From Burkholderiales bacterium (GTDB lineage Bacteria; Pseudomonadota; Gammaproteobacteria; Burkholderiales; Burkholderiaceae_C), in NCBI GenBank assembly GCA_028868855.1, contig JAGWTR010000003.1:310001-374000 (forward strand): a DNA stretch of 64,000 bases, given 5' to 3'. Below are positions 27,430 through 37,031 of this stretch, one piece after another. The notes under the pieces were generated by a model. The model saw only the letters and a program-made list of their open reading frames with translations. It was not told the DNA's origin and searched no databases. Position numbers and translations under genes: made by a program. The stretch's first letter is position 1, and every line of letters begins with the position of its first letter.

Positions 27430-28292
27430 CAGTGGCTTCCTTGTTCAAGCTGGGCGCGCAGGGCGGCCAGCACGGGCCCGGTGTCCGGGCGCACGCCGCG
27501 CCACAGCGCGAAGCTTTCAGCGGCTTGTTCCACCAGCATGCCCAGGCCATCGCGGGCCACGGCGCCCTGGTCTTGCGCCCATTGCAAAAAGGCTTGGGCG
27601 GCGGGGCCGTACATCATGTCCAACGCCAAGCTGCCCGCGCGCAGCACCTGCGCTTGGACGGGGATGCCTTCGCCCGACAGGCTGGAGGCTGTGCCATTGA
27701 TGAGCACGTCATAGGCCAGTCCTGGGTCGTTCAAGGGCCTGGAGCTCAAGCGCACGCCGTGCTGGGCGGCCCAGGCGGCGTGGCGCTCGACCAAGGCCTG
27801 CGCCTTGTCCAGCGTGCGGTTGGCCACCACGACTTCAGCGGGATGCGTTTCAATCAAGGGGCCCAGCACCCCGGCGCTGGCGCCACCGGCGCCGAGCAGC
27901 AGCACACGCTGACCGGCCAAGGGCACGCCGGCATTGACGGTGATGTCGCGCACCAGGCCCTGACCATCGGTGTTGTCGGCCAGCCAGCCGCCTTCAGTGG
28001 GGGGGTCAAAGCGCAGCGTGTTGGCCGCTTGTGCCAACTCGGCGCGGGGGGTGCGGCGCGCGGCCATTTCAAAGGCCTCGAACTTGAAGGGCACGGTCAC
28101 GTTGCAGCCGCTGGCGCCGCTGTCGGCAAAGGTGCGCAGGGTGCGCGTGAAGGCGTCCAGTGGGCACAGCAGGCGACTGTAGTCCAGCGCCTGCCCAGTC
28201 TGTTGCGCGAATTGCGCGTGGATGGCCGGCGAGCGGCTGTGCGCGACCGGGTTGCCGGCCACGGCATAGCGTGCGATCAAAGGCGTGCTCAT
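27429..28292 (-). CDS. aroE: Shikimate dehydrogenase (NADP+)
   Basis: Reduces 3-dehydroshikimate to shikimate in aromatic amino-acid synthesis. It shows the substrate domain [31 protein letters not shown] with the catalytic Lys, [11 protein letters not shown] and the nucleotide-binding [16 protein letters not shown] followed by VANRTLDKA. The length of 287 aa is normal. It overlaps both neighbours, the TonB-like gene upstream and mtgA downstream, which indicates one transcript. Confidence 0.96.
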   Translation of the reverse strand: MSTPLIARYAVAGNPVAHSRSPAIHAQFAQQTGQALDYSRLLCPLDAFTRTLRTFADSGASGCNVTVPFKFEAFEMAARRTPRAELAQAANTLRFDPPTEGGWLADNTDGQGLVRDITVNAGVPLAGQRVLLLGAGGASAGVLGPLIETHPAEVVVANRTLDKAQALVERHAAWAAQHGVRLSSRPLNDPGLAYDVLINGTASSLSGEGIPVQAQVLRAGSLALDMMYGPAAQAFLQWAQDQGAVARDGLGMLVEQAAESFALWRGVRPDTGPVLAALRAQLEQGSH

Positions 28293-29185
28293 GGCGCGTT
28301 TTCTGGCTGCGGCGTCGCGGCTTGAGGGGCCGCTTCGAGGGCGGCGTCACGCGTGAACTTGAAGCGTGAGGAGATCAGCAGCAGGTCGCGGCCCTGGCTC
28401 ACTTCGGCGGGCACGACCCCAAAGGGGCCCGCCTTCTTGACGATGGACCTGGCACGCTTGTCCAGCAGTTTGTTGCCCGAGCTGTGCGTCACGATGGCGT
28501 CCACCACCTCGCCCTTGCGATTCAGCCAGGTTTCCATGACCAGGTCACCATAGAGCTTTTGCCCATTGTTGGCCGGGAAGTGCTCGGTGCCCGCCCTTTC
28601 CACGATGGTGCGGAAATGGCTGTAGTAAATCGCATCGGATGACTTGAGCGTGGCCGGGCTGAGGTAGCGTTTCTTGGGTCGGGCATTTTCAGCGCGGATG
28701 CGCTTGTCGATCTCGGCCAGCAGCTCGGTCAGCCGGCGGCGGCGCTCTTCATCGGCGCGGGTTTGCTCGCTCTCGATCTGGCGACGTGGCTGGGGCGGGG
28801 GCAGCGCGGACAACTCGTCCTTGATCTGACTGAGCAGTTGCTGTTGCTCGTTTTGCATCTGCTGCAGCATGCGCACGGTTTCTTCCTGCGCTTCGCCAGT
28901 CGCCGTCTGCGGTGAGGGCGGCAGTGGTGACGTGGCGCGGCCTGCTTCGGCCTCGCCTCCGCCGGCCAGATTTTGTTGCGCCAGGGCCTGCGCTTTTTCA
29001 GGCCGCTGTTCACTGCCGGCATTGACCAGCACCACCTCCAGCGGCGTGTCCTTGAAGACCTTGTTGAAGCTCTCGGGATCGACAAAGCGCACGGTCAGTA
29101 CCACCGCGTGCAAGGCCACTGAAATGATCAGCGTGATGCTCAGCAGACTCAGATGTTTCACGAAGGTGAGCAAGCGGGACAGCAT
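28289..29185 (-). CDS. TonB-family C-terminal domain protein, probable energy transducer
   Basis: The protein has an N-terminal membrane anchor (about residues 14-34), an ExbB/D-independent-looking periplasmic region that is Glu/Gln-rich and likely coiled-coil (about 95-165), and a C-terminal TonB-like domain with [22 protein letters not shown] (listed here by its start [10 protein letters not shown]). The classical Pro-Lys spacer is short. TonB proteins pass proton-motive energy from ExbBD to outer-membrane receptors, but no receptor or exbBD is next to this gene. It lies between rnb and aroE, overlapping aroE by 4 bases, so it is probably co-expressed with housekeeping genes. The target is unknown. 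Confidence 0.75.
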   Translation of the reverse strand: MLSRLLTFVKHLSLLSITLIISVALHAVVLTVRFVDPESFNKVFKDTPLEVVLVNAGSEQRPEKAQALAQQNLAGGGEAEAGRATSPLPPSPQTATGEAQEETVRMLQQMQNEQQQLLSQIKDELSALPPPQPRRQIESEQTRADEERRRRLTELLAEIDKRIRAENARPKKRYLSPATLKSSDAIYYSHFRTIVERAGTEHFPANNGQKLYGDLVMETWLNRKGEVVDAIVTHSSGNKLLDKRARSIVKKAGPFGVVPAEVSQGRDLLLISSRFKFTRDAALEAAPQAATPQPENAP

Positions 29186-29197
29186 GGTGGGGGCGGC

Positions 29198-31270
29198 TCA
29201 GGCTTGGGGGCTGGCGGGCGGTTCGGCGTCGGTGGCATCGCTCATGTCGATGGCCAGGGTCAGCGGTCCTGCATTGTCCAGGGCTTCGTCGGCTTCATCG
29301 CCTTCGGGCTCACCCTGATCGGTGGTCGCGCTGCCAGCTTCGGCATCCAGGCGTGCGATGACACTGGCGTGCACGTCCAGGGTCAGCTCGTCGACCCCGG
29401 TGAGGCGCACCCGCACGCGGGCATTGCGCGGCAGGCTGTCGGCGCCAATGGCCTTGAAGACCAGGGGCAGGGTGTCGGCGCGCACCAGGCCGTTGACCAT
29501 CACGGCGCAATCGAGCTCGGTGATGGCCTGCTGGGCCAGGTGGCGCAGCGTCCAGTAGCGCTCCAGGCTGGACTGGAAGCCGTTGTAGGTGCTGTAGGCC
29601 GCGTCGAAATTGGAGATGATGGCGAACAGTTCGGCGTCCTTGGGCTTGAAGGGCGCGACCAGGGCGGCGGTGCGGCCATGGCGGGCCACGGCGATGATCT
29701 GCCACTGGTTGACCAGGTCAACGTAGCGGCGCAGCGGCGAGGTGGCCCAGGTGTACTGCGCCACGCCCATGCCGGCGTGCGGCAGGGCCTTGGTGCCCAT
29801 GCGCACCTTGATGCCCGGTTGCAAGCTGGCCTGGCTGCGGTAGATGCCGGGCAGGCCGAATTCGTTGAGCCAGCCGCCCCAGGTGCTGTTGGCCAGGATC
29901 ATGGCCTCGGCCACGATCAGGTCCAGCGGCGCGCCGCGCTGGCGCGTGCCGATGACGACCTGCTCCTGTCCGGTGGGCTCGATGCCGTCGTCCATGGTGT
30001 TTTCACCGGCCGAGCCCGTGAGCTTGAAGGTGTAGTCCGGGCGGTTGAAGTTCTCGGGTTTGCCGCGCACCACTTCACGCTTGGCCTTGAGGTGTCTGGC
30101 CAGGCGGAACGCGAAGGTCAACTCGGGGGCGAAGGCATAGGTGGCGTCGGCCTCTCCGGTCAGCGAGGCTTCGGTGATCACGCCGTCGAGCTGGTCATGG
30201 CGCAGATTGGCGGCGATGGGCACCACTTCGAGTCGGGTCTCGGTGGCTTTGATGTCCAGCGTGGCTTCGTCGAAGGTCACGTACAGCGACACGGCCGGAC
30301 AGTTGCGGCCTTCGAGCAAGGTGTAGCGCTGCACCACGTCATCGGGCAGCATGGTCAGCTTGTGGCCCGGCATGTAGACGGTCGACATGCGATTGCGTGC
30401 CACCTGGTCCACGGGTGTTCCCGGCGCGATGGCCAGGCCCGGCGCGGCGATGTGGACGCCATAAATGACGGTGCCGCTGCCCAGGCCTTGCACCGACAAG
30501 GCGTCGTCGATCTCGGTGGTGCTGGAGTCGTCGATCGAGAAGGCCTGCACGCTCGACAGGGGCAGTTCGTCCTTGATGGGTGGGGCCTCCAGGGGCGGAA
30601 AGCCCGTGCCCTTGGGGAAGTTCTCGAACAGAAAACGCCGCCAGTGAAACTGGTAGGGGCTGTCGATGGCGCCGGCGTCTTTCAGCAGGTCCAGCGGGGC
30701 GCGCTGGCTGCGCTTGGCGGCATCGACCACGGCCTTGTACTCGGGGCCGTTCTTGTCGGGCTTGAACAGGATCTTGTAGAGCTGGTCCTTGATGGCCGGC
30801 GGGCACTGGCCTGAGGCCAGTTCATGGGCCCATTGCTCGATCTGCGCGACCAGTTGCTTCTTGCGCTCGATGGCGACCAGGGCCTGCTTGAGGATGTCTT
30901 CGGGCGCCTTGCGAAAGCGCCCCTTGCCCCGGCGGTGAAAGTAGTGCGGGTTCTCGAACAGGCGCATCAGCATGGCGGCCTGTTGCACTGCATCGGCTTT
31001 GTCGCCGAAGTATTCGCCGGCCAGTTCTTCAAAACCGAACTCGTCGGCCGGGGCGACCTCCCAGATCAGGTCGACGTCGATGTCTTGCGCCTGGGCGGCC
31101 CCTTGCGCGAGCGCCTCGGCGGGCGAGGGCTTGGCAAACTTGATCAGCACGTTGGCGGCTTTCACCTTCACGCGCTTGCCCGAATCCAGCTCGATCTGCA
31201 TCGAACTGTCGGCTTCGGACATCACACGGCCGGCTTGGAACTTTCCGGCGTCGTCAAAGAGGGCAAACAT
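29198..31270 (-). CDS. RNB-domain ribonuclease (RNase II family)
   Basis: 3'-5' exoribonuclease that degrades RNA processively. The RNB active-site signature SIDDSSTTEIDDALSV is present with the conserved Asp residues, followed by YGVHIAAPG and the YMPGHKLTMLP region. An N-terminal cold-shock-like segment precedes it, and a short acidic C-terminal tail (DQGEPEGDEADEAL) follows. The start at 31270 (MFALFDDAG) gives 690 aa; the longer in-frame reading to 31426 lacks family similarity. I do not choose between rnb and rnr. It is first in a run with the TonB-like, aroE and mtgA genes. Confidence 0.93.
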   Translation of the reverse strand: MFALFDDAGKFQAGRVMSEADSSMQIELDSGKRVKVKAANVLIKFAKPSPAEALAQGAAQAQDIDVDLIWEVAPADEFGFEELAGEYFGDKADAVQQAAMLMRLFENPHYFHRRGKGRFRKAPEDILKQALVAIERKKQLVAQIEQWAHELASGQCPPAIKDQLYKILFKPDKNGPEYKAVVDAAKRSQRAPLDLLKDAGAIDSPYQFHWRRFLFENFPKGTGFPPLEAPPIKDELPLSSVQAFSIDDSSTTEIDDALSVQGLGSGTVIYGVHIAAPGLAIAPGTPVDQVARNRMSTVYMPGHKLTMLPDDVVQRYTLLEGRNCPAVSLYVTFDEATLDIKATETRLEVVPIAANLRHDQLDGVITEASLTGEADATYAFAPELTFAFRLARHLKAKREVVRGKPENFNRPDYTFKLTGSAGENTMDDGIEPTGQEQVVIGTRQRGAPLDLIVAEAMILANSTWGGWLNEFGLPGIYRSQASLQPGIKVRMGTKALPHAGMGVAQYTWATSPLRRYVDLVNQWQIIAVARHGRTAALVAPFKPKDAELFAIISNFDAAYSTYNGFQSSLERYWTLRHLAQQAITELDCAVMVNGLVRADTLPLVFKAIGADSLPRNARVRVRLTGVDELTLDVHASVIARLDAEAGSATTDQGEPEGDEADEALDNAGPLTLAIDMSDATDAEPPASPQA

Positions 31271-31476
31271 CAAATGGGGTTCTCTGGGGTCGTCAGAATG
31301 CAATTGTCCCATTTTGGTCGGGCGGGCTGCATTCCATGGGGTGAAAGGGGCGCACTTGTGATCCCATGTATTAGGGGTGGCGCGCCCGCACTGCGTGTGT
31401 ACCATCAAATTCATGAGGTCCGGCACGGTGCATCACCGGTCTGTTGGGTGCAGGTTGACCTTGTGGAGTCACGCTG

Positions 31477-31785
31477 ATGAAAATTGCATTGACCTTGGCA
31501 GCCGTGTTGTTGTCCTTGCTGGCGGGGCCGGCTTTTGCGGGCGGTCATGAGTCGGGTCACCCCGGCAAAGAAAAACCGCCGGCCTTTGATGGCGGTCCGG
31601 AGCATCACTCGTTCAAAGACGTCGAGTTTGATTTCGACAAACACTGGGGCAAGCATGGGTCGCACCACGGGGGTTGGGATTCTCATGTGCCCTGCGTGCC
31701 CGAGCCTGAGTCCGTCGCCTTGATGCTCGCCGGTCTCGGTGTGGTCGGCGCAGCGGCCTGGCGTCGCCGCAATCAGGGCCGTTGA
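31477..31785 (+). CDS. Small His-rich PEP-CTERM surface protein
   Basis: A 102-residue exported protein: signal peptide MKIALTLAAVLLSLLAGPAFA, a core of about 50 residues with nine His and many Lys/Asp/Gly, and a C-terminal PEP-CTERM tail (VPEPESVALML, a hydrophobic helix, then AWRRRNQ). Such tails are recognised by exosortase, which removes the anchor on the way to the surface or matrix. No exosortase is in the window. GTGGAG lies about 10 bases ahead of the ATG. The His clusters (EHH, KHWGKHGSHH, DSH) might bind metal. The tail is certain; the role of the core is unknown. Confidence 0.82.
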   Translation: MKIALTLAAVLLSLLAGPAFAGGHESGHPGKEKPPAFDGGPEHHSFKDVEFDFDKHWGKHGSHHGGWDSHVPCVPEPESVALMLAGLGVVGAAAWRRRNQGR

Positions 31786-32384
31786 CTCTCCGCCAACCCG
31801 AGCCAGCGCAATAGGTCTGGCAGGTGCAGTTCAAAGTCACTGACGGCATGGTCACTGCCATCGAGTTGCGTGATCGTGGCGCCAGCATAGTGGGCGCTCA
31901 TCTCGCGCCAGTCCAGCACCTCGTCGCCCTTGGCGATGAGTGCCCAGTAGCGTTCAAGGTGCGTGATGGGGTAGGGGTTCAAGGTTTTGAATTCATCGAT
32001 GAATTCGCGGCGGAAGAAGAATCGGTCGTCTGGGTTGTGAAAGCTGGTCTGCTCGCCAATGTGATGGGCCAGATCACGCGCCGGATCCACGGCGGGGTTG
32101 ATGACGGCGGCGCGGCAGCCGAACTGTTCGGCGGCCCAGGTCGCATAAAACCCCCCCAGCGACGATCCGACGACGGCCATGGTGTCTTGAGGCCAGGCGG
32201 CCAACAATTGTCGGATGTCTTGCGCGGCCTGGCTGGGTGAGGGTGGCAATTGCGGGCAGGCCCAGGTGAGGGTTTGACTGCGGGCGCGCAACGCTTCGAC
32301 GGCGGCGTGCACCTGCCGGGCCTTGGCTGATTTTGGCGACGACTTGAAACCGTGCAAATAGAGAAGATGGGTGGTGGTGACCAT
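31773..32384 (-). CDS. YqiA-like alpha/beta-hydrolase (esterase)
   Basis: Small serine esterase of the YqiA/YcfP family. LLYLHGFKSSPKSAKA begins the domain, GSSLGGFYATW holds the nucleophile elbow, and a distal DGSDHAVSDF carries the likely catalytic His. The length of 203 aa fits the family. The natural substrate of such proteins is poorly defined. The stop overlaps the convergent PEP-CTERM gene by 13 bases. Upstream it is divergent from gspG across about 96 bp. Confidence 0.88.
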   Translation of the reverse strand: MVTTTHLLYLHGFKSSPKSAKARQVHAAVEALRARSQTLTWACPQLPPSPSQAAQDIRQLLAAWPQDTMAVVGSSLGGFYATWAAEQFGCRAAVINPAVDPARDLAHHIGEQTSFHNPDDRFFFRREFIDEFKTLNPYPITHLERYWALIAKGDEVLDWREMSAHYAGATITQLDGSDHAVSDFELHLPDLLRWLGLAESQRP

Positions 32385-32480
32385 GGCTTGGGGTTTGTCG
32401 CGAAGCTGTCATCGATAGGCCGTTAGGATCACGCCGTTTTACCTGGTGGACCACTTCATCAGGCTCAAGGATTCCATCGC

Positions 32481-32963
32481 ATGAACTGTCAAAAAACGCC
32501 TCGATCAGGGGTGGCGGATTCGCTCGTCCGTTCGATTGTGAAGGCTTCGTCGAAGCCGCGCAGCCAGGCGGGCTTTACCTTGCTTGAATTGCTGGTCGTG
32601 CTGGTCATCATCGGATTGCTGGCCGGCTATGTCGGCCCCAAATTCTTTGCCCAGATCGGCAAGTCCGAGGTCAAGACTGCCGCGGCGCAGATTGATGCCT
32701 TGGGCAAGGCCCTGGATCAGTATCGCCTGGACACGGGGCACTACCCGAGCACCGAACAGGGCCTGGGCGCCTTGTGGGTCAAGCCCGGCGATGAGGCGCG
32801 TTGGTGGGGCCCCTATCTGCGCAAGGCTCCACCCAAGGATCCGTGGGGACGCGAGTATCTATACAAGTCGCCGGGCGACCATGGCGATTTTGACGTGTTC
32901 TCGCTGGGCAAGGATGGCCGCGAAGGCGGTGACGGCGAAGACCAGGACATCAGCAACTGGTGA
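32481..32963 (+). CDS. gspG: Type II secretion major pseudopilin GspG
   Basis: The major pseudopilin that forms the T2SS pseudopilus. A long leader (31 residues) ends in SQAG before the mature N-terminus FTLLELLVVLVIIGLL with Glu at +5, the signature cleaved and methylated by the prepilin peptidase. The C-terminal half has the GspG fold (YRLDTGHYPSTEQGLGAL, DPWGREYLYKSPG). An AAGGA lies about 10 bases ahead of the ATG. The 160-aa length is usual. It is first in the type II operon; its stop overlaps the next ATG (TGATG). Confidence 0.95.
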   Translation: MNCQKTPRSGVADSLVRSIVKASSKPRSQAGFTLLELLVVLVIIGLLAGYVGPKFFAQIGKSEVKTAAAQIDALGKALDQYRLDTGHYPSTEQGLGALWVKPGDEARWWGPYLRKAPPKDPWGREYLYKSPGDHGDFDVFSLGKDGREGGDGEDQDISNW

Positions 32964-34075
32964 TGCATGGGGACACCATGAGCCGCAGTACACCTTCCCT
33001 GTCCAAAGGCAAACGCCTGCAAGGCCCCGCGCTCACGCCAGCACGGGCCAAAGACTTCCCGCGCCGCTTGTTCTGCCAGGAGTTGGCCGTGCTGCTGGAT
33101 GCGGGCATTCCTTTGCTGGAGTCCCTCGTCACGCTGCGTGAAAAAGAGGCGTCGCCGCATGTGGTGCAGGTGCTGACCCTGTTGATTGACTCGCTGTCGG
33201 AGGGCAAGACCTTGTCGCAAGCCATGCGTCTGGCACCGACGGCGTTCAGCTCTTTGCTGATCGCGTCCATTGAGGCCAGCCAGCGCACGGGCCAGACGCC
33301 TGAGGCTTTGCGCCAGCATGCGCTCTACCTGGCGTGGTTGAGCGGCTTGCGCGACAAACTGGTCGCGGCGGCCACCTATCCGGCCATCCTGATCGGCGCC
33401 AGTTTTTTGGTGATCACGTTCTTGACGGTGTTTGTGATTCCGCGCTTCGCGGACATCTACGAAGGCATGGGTGGCGAATTGCCTTGGCTGTCTGGCGTGT
33501 TGCTCAACACCGGCAAGGCGGTGGGTGAGCACCCGTGGCTGGTGCTGATGGCGCTGGGCGCCTTGGTGGTGGCGGGGCTGGCCGCTTGGCGCTCGCCCAC
33601 GGTTCGCGCGGCGGCTTCGGCCAAGCTCTGGCAAGTGCCTTATGTGGGCGAGCGCCTGCGTCTGGTCGAACTGGCGGCGCTGTACCGCACGCTGGGCCTG
33701 CTGCTGCAGGCCGGGGTGGCCGTCGTGGCGGCCTTGGAAGCCTCCAGCGAACTGGTCGGGCCGTCGTTGCGACCGGCTGTGACGGCGGCGACGCAGCGCA
33801 TTCGCGATGGCGCGCGGCTGTCGGACAGCCTGCATCAGCATCAACTGACGACGCCGGTGTCTCTGCGCATGATCCGCGTGGGCGAACACACCGGCGAGTT
33901 GGGTCCCATGCTGGACCGGGCCGCCACCTTTTACGACGAAGAGCTGGCGCGCTTCACCGACTGGGTTGGGCGCGTGGTCAGCCCGGTCTTGATGCTGATC
34001 ATGGGGGTGCTGATTGGCGGCATCGTGGTGCTGATGTACCTGCCCATCTTTCAGGTGGCGGAGCAAATTCAATGA
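32963..34075 (+). CDS. gspF: Type II secretion inner-membrane platform protein GspF
   Basis: Polytopic platform protein that links the ATPase to pseudopilus assembly. Two T2SSF domains of about 120 residues, each starting with a CQELAVLLDAGIPLLESL- or YRTLGLLLQAGVAVVAAL-type helix, are separated and followed by membrane segments (the last near GVLIGGIVVLMYLPIF). The length of about 370 aa is slightly shorter than classical GspF. ATG at 32963 overlaps the gspG stop; 32978 (GGGGACACC ahead) is an alternative. The stop overlaps the gspE start. Confidence 0.93.
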   Translation: MHGDTMSRSTPSLSKGKRLQGPALTPARAKDFPRRLFCQELAVLLDAGIPLLESLVTLREKEASPHVVQVLTLLIDSLSEGKTLSQAMRLAPTAFSSLLIASIEASQRTGQTPEALRQHALYLAWLSGLRDKLVAAATYPAILIGASFLVITFLTVFVIPRFADIYEGMGGELPWLSGVLLNTGKAVGEHPWLVLMALGALVVAGLAAWRSPTVRAAASAKLWQVPYVGERLRLVELAALYRTLGLLLQAGVAVVAALEASSELVGPSLRPAVTAATQRIRDGARLSDSLHQHQLTTPVSLRMIRVGEHTGELGPMLDRAATFYDEELARFTDWVGRVVSPVLMLIMGVLIGGIVVLMYLPIFQVAEQIQ

Positions 34076-35637
34076 GCGCGGTCTTGCACTCCGTGCCGCT
34101 GTCAGCGGTGCCTGAACAATCGTTCAAGCCTGATTGGTCGCGCTGGCCGCTGGCCCAGGCCATGCGCTTGCGCGTGGTCGTGGCCCATGATGACAACCTG
34201 GTGCTGTGGGCCCTGAGCCCGACCCCCGATGACGTCATGCTGCGCGAAGCCGTGGGCCGCCAGGTGGCGCAGTCCCTGCGCTGGCGTGGCGTGGCCGAGG
34301 CGATGCTGTCGGACCTGCTGGCCATGGGTGAGGCCGACTTTGAAGCGCGCGGCACCTTGGCCCAGATGGGCAGCGATGCGGACGATGGTTCGGATGAAGC
34401 GACGCGCACACAGGCCCTGTCGGTCGACACCATCAGCCGCCAAAGCAGCCCCGTGGTGCGCCTGCTGGACGCGACTTTGTTCGACGCGCTCAAGGCCCAG
34501 GCCAGTGATCTGCATCTGGAATCAAGCCCGACGGGCATGGTGATTCGCCACCGCCTGGACGGCGTGATGGTGAGGGTGGGCGATGTGGGTTCGCGCGAAG
34601 TGGCCGAGCAACTGGTGTCGCGCATCAAGGTGATGGCCGAGCTCGACATTGGCGAGCGCCGCCTGCCGCAAGATGGCCGCTTCAAACTGCGCGTGCAGCA
34701 AAGCGCCGAGAGCGGCGTGCGCGAGGTGGACTTTCGGGTGTCGATCATGCCGTCCAGCTTTGGCGAAGACGCGGTGCTGCGCATCCTGGACCGATCGCGC
34801 CTGTCCACCGAAGCGCAGGCGCTGAGTCTCGAAGGGCTGGGTTTTGATGCCGATGACAGCGCGGCGGTGCGTCGCCTGGCGGGCAAGCCTTACGGCATGC
34901 TGCTGGTGACCGGGCCCACCGGCAGTGGCAAGACCACCACGCTGTATGCCGTCGTGCAAGAAATCAACGACGGTCGCGACAAGATCATCACCATCGAAGA
35001 CCCGGTGGAATACCAACTGGCCGGCGTGGTGCAGATCCCCGTCAATGAAAAGAAGGGACTGACCTTTGCGCGCGGTTTGCGCTCCATCTTGCGCCACGAC
35101 CCGGATCGCGTCATGGTCGGCGAAATCCGTGATGCGGAGACCGCGCAGATTGCCTCGCAGGCCGCCCTGACCGGACACTTGGTGCTCTCCACCATCCACG
35201 CCAACAATGTGTTCGACGTGGTCGGGCGCTTCATGCACATGGGGCTGGATCTGTACAACGTGGTCTCGGCCCTGAACGGCGTGGTGGCCCAGCGCCTGAT
35301 GCGCAAGTTGTGCACGCACTGCGCGCTGTCGTGGCAACCGCAAGGGGCTGATTTGAAGGCCGCCATGCTGCCATTGGACACGCGGGGGCAGTTCTTCAAG
35401 GCCGTGGGCTGTTCGCATTGCCGAGGCACGGGCTATCGAGGCCGCAAGGCGATCTCCGAGATTTTGTTGATGGACGATGCCCTGCGCGATTTGATCGTCA
35501 CCCGAGCGTCGCTGATCAAAATCAAGGCCCATGCTCGATCCAGTGGCACGCGCCTGTTGCGTGAATCGGCGCTGGCCTGTGTGCTGCGTGGCGAGTCCAC
35601 CTTGGAAGAACTCAACCGCGTGACCTTGGTCGAATGA
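34072..35637 (+). CDS. gspE: Type II secretion assembly ATPase GspE
   Basis: Hexameric ATPase that powers pseudopilus assembly. Walker A GPTGSGKTTT (about residues 281-290), IEDPVEYQLAGVVQ, LRHDPDRVMVGEIRD (Walker B) and the His box TGHLVLSTIHANN are present. A four-Cys zinc motif (CTHC about 414-417, CSHC about 447-450) is in place. The length of 521 aa is usual. The ATG at 34072 overlaps the gspF stop (ATGA); an in-frame open extension upstream lies inside gspF and is not part of the protein. Confidence 0.96.
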   Translation: MSAVLHSVPLSAVPEQSFKPDWSRWPLAQAMRLRVVVAHDDNLVLWALSPTPDDVMLREAVGRQVAQSLRWRGVAEAMLSDLLAMGEADFEARGTLAQMGSDADDGSDEATRTQALSVDTISRQSSPVVRLLDATLFDALKAQASDLHLESSPTGMVIRHRLDGVMVRVGDVGSREVAEQLVSRIKVMAELDIGERRLPQDGRFKLRVQQSAESGVREVDFRVSIMPSSFGEDAVLRILDRSRLSTEAQALSLEGLGFDADDSAAVRRLAGKPYGMLLVTGPTGSGKTTTLYAVVQEINDGRDKIITIEDPVEYQLAGVVQIPVNEKKGLTFARGLRSILRHDPDRVMVGEIRDAETAQIASQAALTGHLVLSTIHANNVFDVVGRFMHMGLDLYNVVSALNGVVAQRLMRKLCTHCALSWQPQGADLKAAMLPLDTRGQFFKAVGCSHCRGTGYRGRKAISEILLMDDALRDLIVTRASLIKIKAHARSSGTRLLRESALACVLRGESTLEELNRVTLVE

Positions 35638-37031
35638 GCGCGGTGAACACTCCTGTGCCGGCGTCTTCGGTCGCGTCGTGGTGGCAAGGGCCGACGCGCC
35701 GACTGCATCAGCGCTTGCTGACCTGGTGGCGCCCGGAACAGGTTTGCTTGATGCCTGCTTCTGATGCGGTGGCGGCCTCTGTGGGAAACGCCGCACAGCG
35801 CTGGGTGCCCGGTCATGAACAGGCGCTCAAGGATTGGGCGCATTGGTGCGAAGGGCATCCCGACAGCCAGTGCGAGCTGGGCTTGTCCAGTCGCTGGTTG
35901 CTCAGCTGCGTGGCCCCGGCTCGCTCGGAGCGCTGGTCAGCGATTGCCTTGCGTGAACACGCATTGCAGCAATGGGTCCGTTACTTTGGCGTGGACCCTG
36001 AGCGGGTGGACGAGGCTTGGGTGTTGCGCTGGGTGGACCAGCCTGTGGCCTCGGTGGTGTGTGCCGCCCCCCGTGATTTGATCGACGGCCTGCAAGATAT
36101 TGCCCGTGAGCATGGCGTGCAGTTGCGTTGGGTGGGGCCGTGGTGGGCGCGGGGTGCGCAGCGATGGCTGGCGAGCCGAGCGGGGCTCGACGGCCCGCAT
36201 GCTGTGAGCGTTCCTGAGGCTGGCTTGACCATCCACCTGGTGGCCCAAGCGCAAGAGGGCGCCGCGCCGCGCCTGAGTCAGCTCTGGACCGAGGTCGATG
36301 ATGATGTGGCGCAGGACCAGCGCCCGTCAGGGCCGGACGGGGCGGTGGTTTGGCCGGCCCCGCAGTTCGATGGCGGCGATGCGCGTGTCCAAGCTCGATG
36401 GGGCCGGCGGCGTGCGTCGATTGGCGCTTGGGCGGAGGCGCTCGATTTTGTCGGGCCGCGCCTGCACACGGCGCTGTGGGCATGGGCTTTGCTGGTGGGC
36501 GGCCTGGCGGCGGGCGTGTATGTCAGCGATGAGGCCCAGTTGGCCTTGAACGCACGCAACGATGGCCAGCTTGCCTTGCACCGTTTGCAGCGCGCGCAAC
36601 ATCAACTCGCCGTGGCCAAGACAGCACCGCGTGCTGCGTCAGTCGCGGCGTCGGGGGCGTCAGCGGCCAAGGCCAATGTGGCGCCTGTGTTGTCCACTGC
36701 AGCGGTGCGCCAAGCCGCACGCGTCGCCCAGTTGCTGGCCTACCCTTGGCCCACGGTGATTGAGCGCATTGAGCAGTCCGCCGCTTCCGAGCAAGCCGTG
36801 TTGACCAGCCTGAGCCTGGACTTGGCCACGCTGGGCAGCCGCCCTGATGCCCGGCCCGAAGTTCGCCTGTTGGCGGCGGTGCGAGACGATGCCTCGGCCT
36901 TGCGTTGGGCGCAAGCCCATGGCGAGGGCGCGCAACTGCTGGCCCGCACGCCGTTGAGCAACTCGTTTGACACGTCCCAGGGCCGCTATGCCTGGCAGGC
37001 CGAAGCCTCATGGTCCGGGGGGCAGCCATGA
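35634..37031 (+). CDS. GspL/PilN-like inner-membrane component
   Basis: Not a clear family match, but the layout is that of GspL-like proteins: a cytoplasmic N-terminal region of about 275 residues, one membrane segment (about 278-297, HTALWAWALLVGGLAAGVYV), a short helix, an Ala/Ser-rich linker, and a periplasmic domain. It lies where gspL is expected, after gspE and before a GspM-like gene, and overlaps the gspE stop (ATGA). GspL normally couples GspE to the inner-membrane complex. The length is 465 aa. The position supports the role; sequence similarity to GspL itself is not obvious. Confidence 0.7.
   Translation: MSAVNTPVPASSVASWWQGPTRRLHQRLLTWWRPEQVCLMPASDAVAASVGNAAQRWVPGHEQALKDWAHWCEGHPDSQCELGLSSRWLLSCVAPARSERWSAIALREHALQQWVRYFGVDPERVDEAWVLRWVDQPVASVVCAAPRDLIDGLQDIAREHGVQLRWVGPWWARGAQRWLASRAGLDGPHAVSVPEAGLTIHLVAQAQEGAAPRLSQLWTEVDDDVAQDQRPSGPDGAVVWPAPQFDGGDARVQARWGRRRASIGAWAEALDFVGPRLHTALWAWALLVGGLAAGVYVSDEAQLALNARNDGQLALHRLQRAQHQLAVAKTAPRAASVAASGASAAKANVAPVLSTAAVRQAARVAQLLAYPWPTVIERIEQSAASEQAVLTSLSLDLATLGSRPDARPEVRLLAAVRDDASALRWAQAHGEGAQLLARTPLSNSFDTSQGRYAWQAEASWSGGQP

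Noticed and set aside
29153-30814. Long open frame on the plus strand opposite the ribonuclease gene
   Set aside because: GC-rich codon use leaves the opposite strand open. The minus-strand protein has the RNB signature; the plus-strand frame has no recognisable motif and no ribosome site.
33535-34071. In-frame open extension ahead of gspE
   Set aside because: It lies inside gspF. The ATG at 34072 overlapping the gspF stop gives the normal GspE N-terminus.
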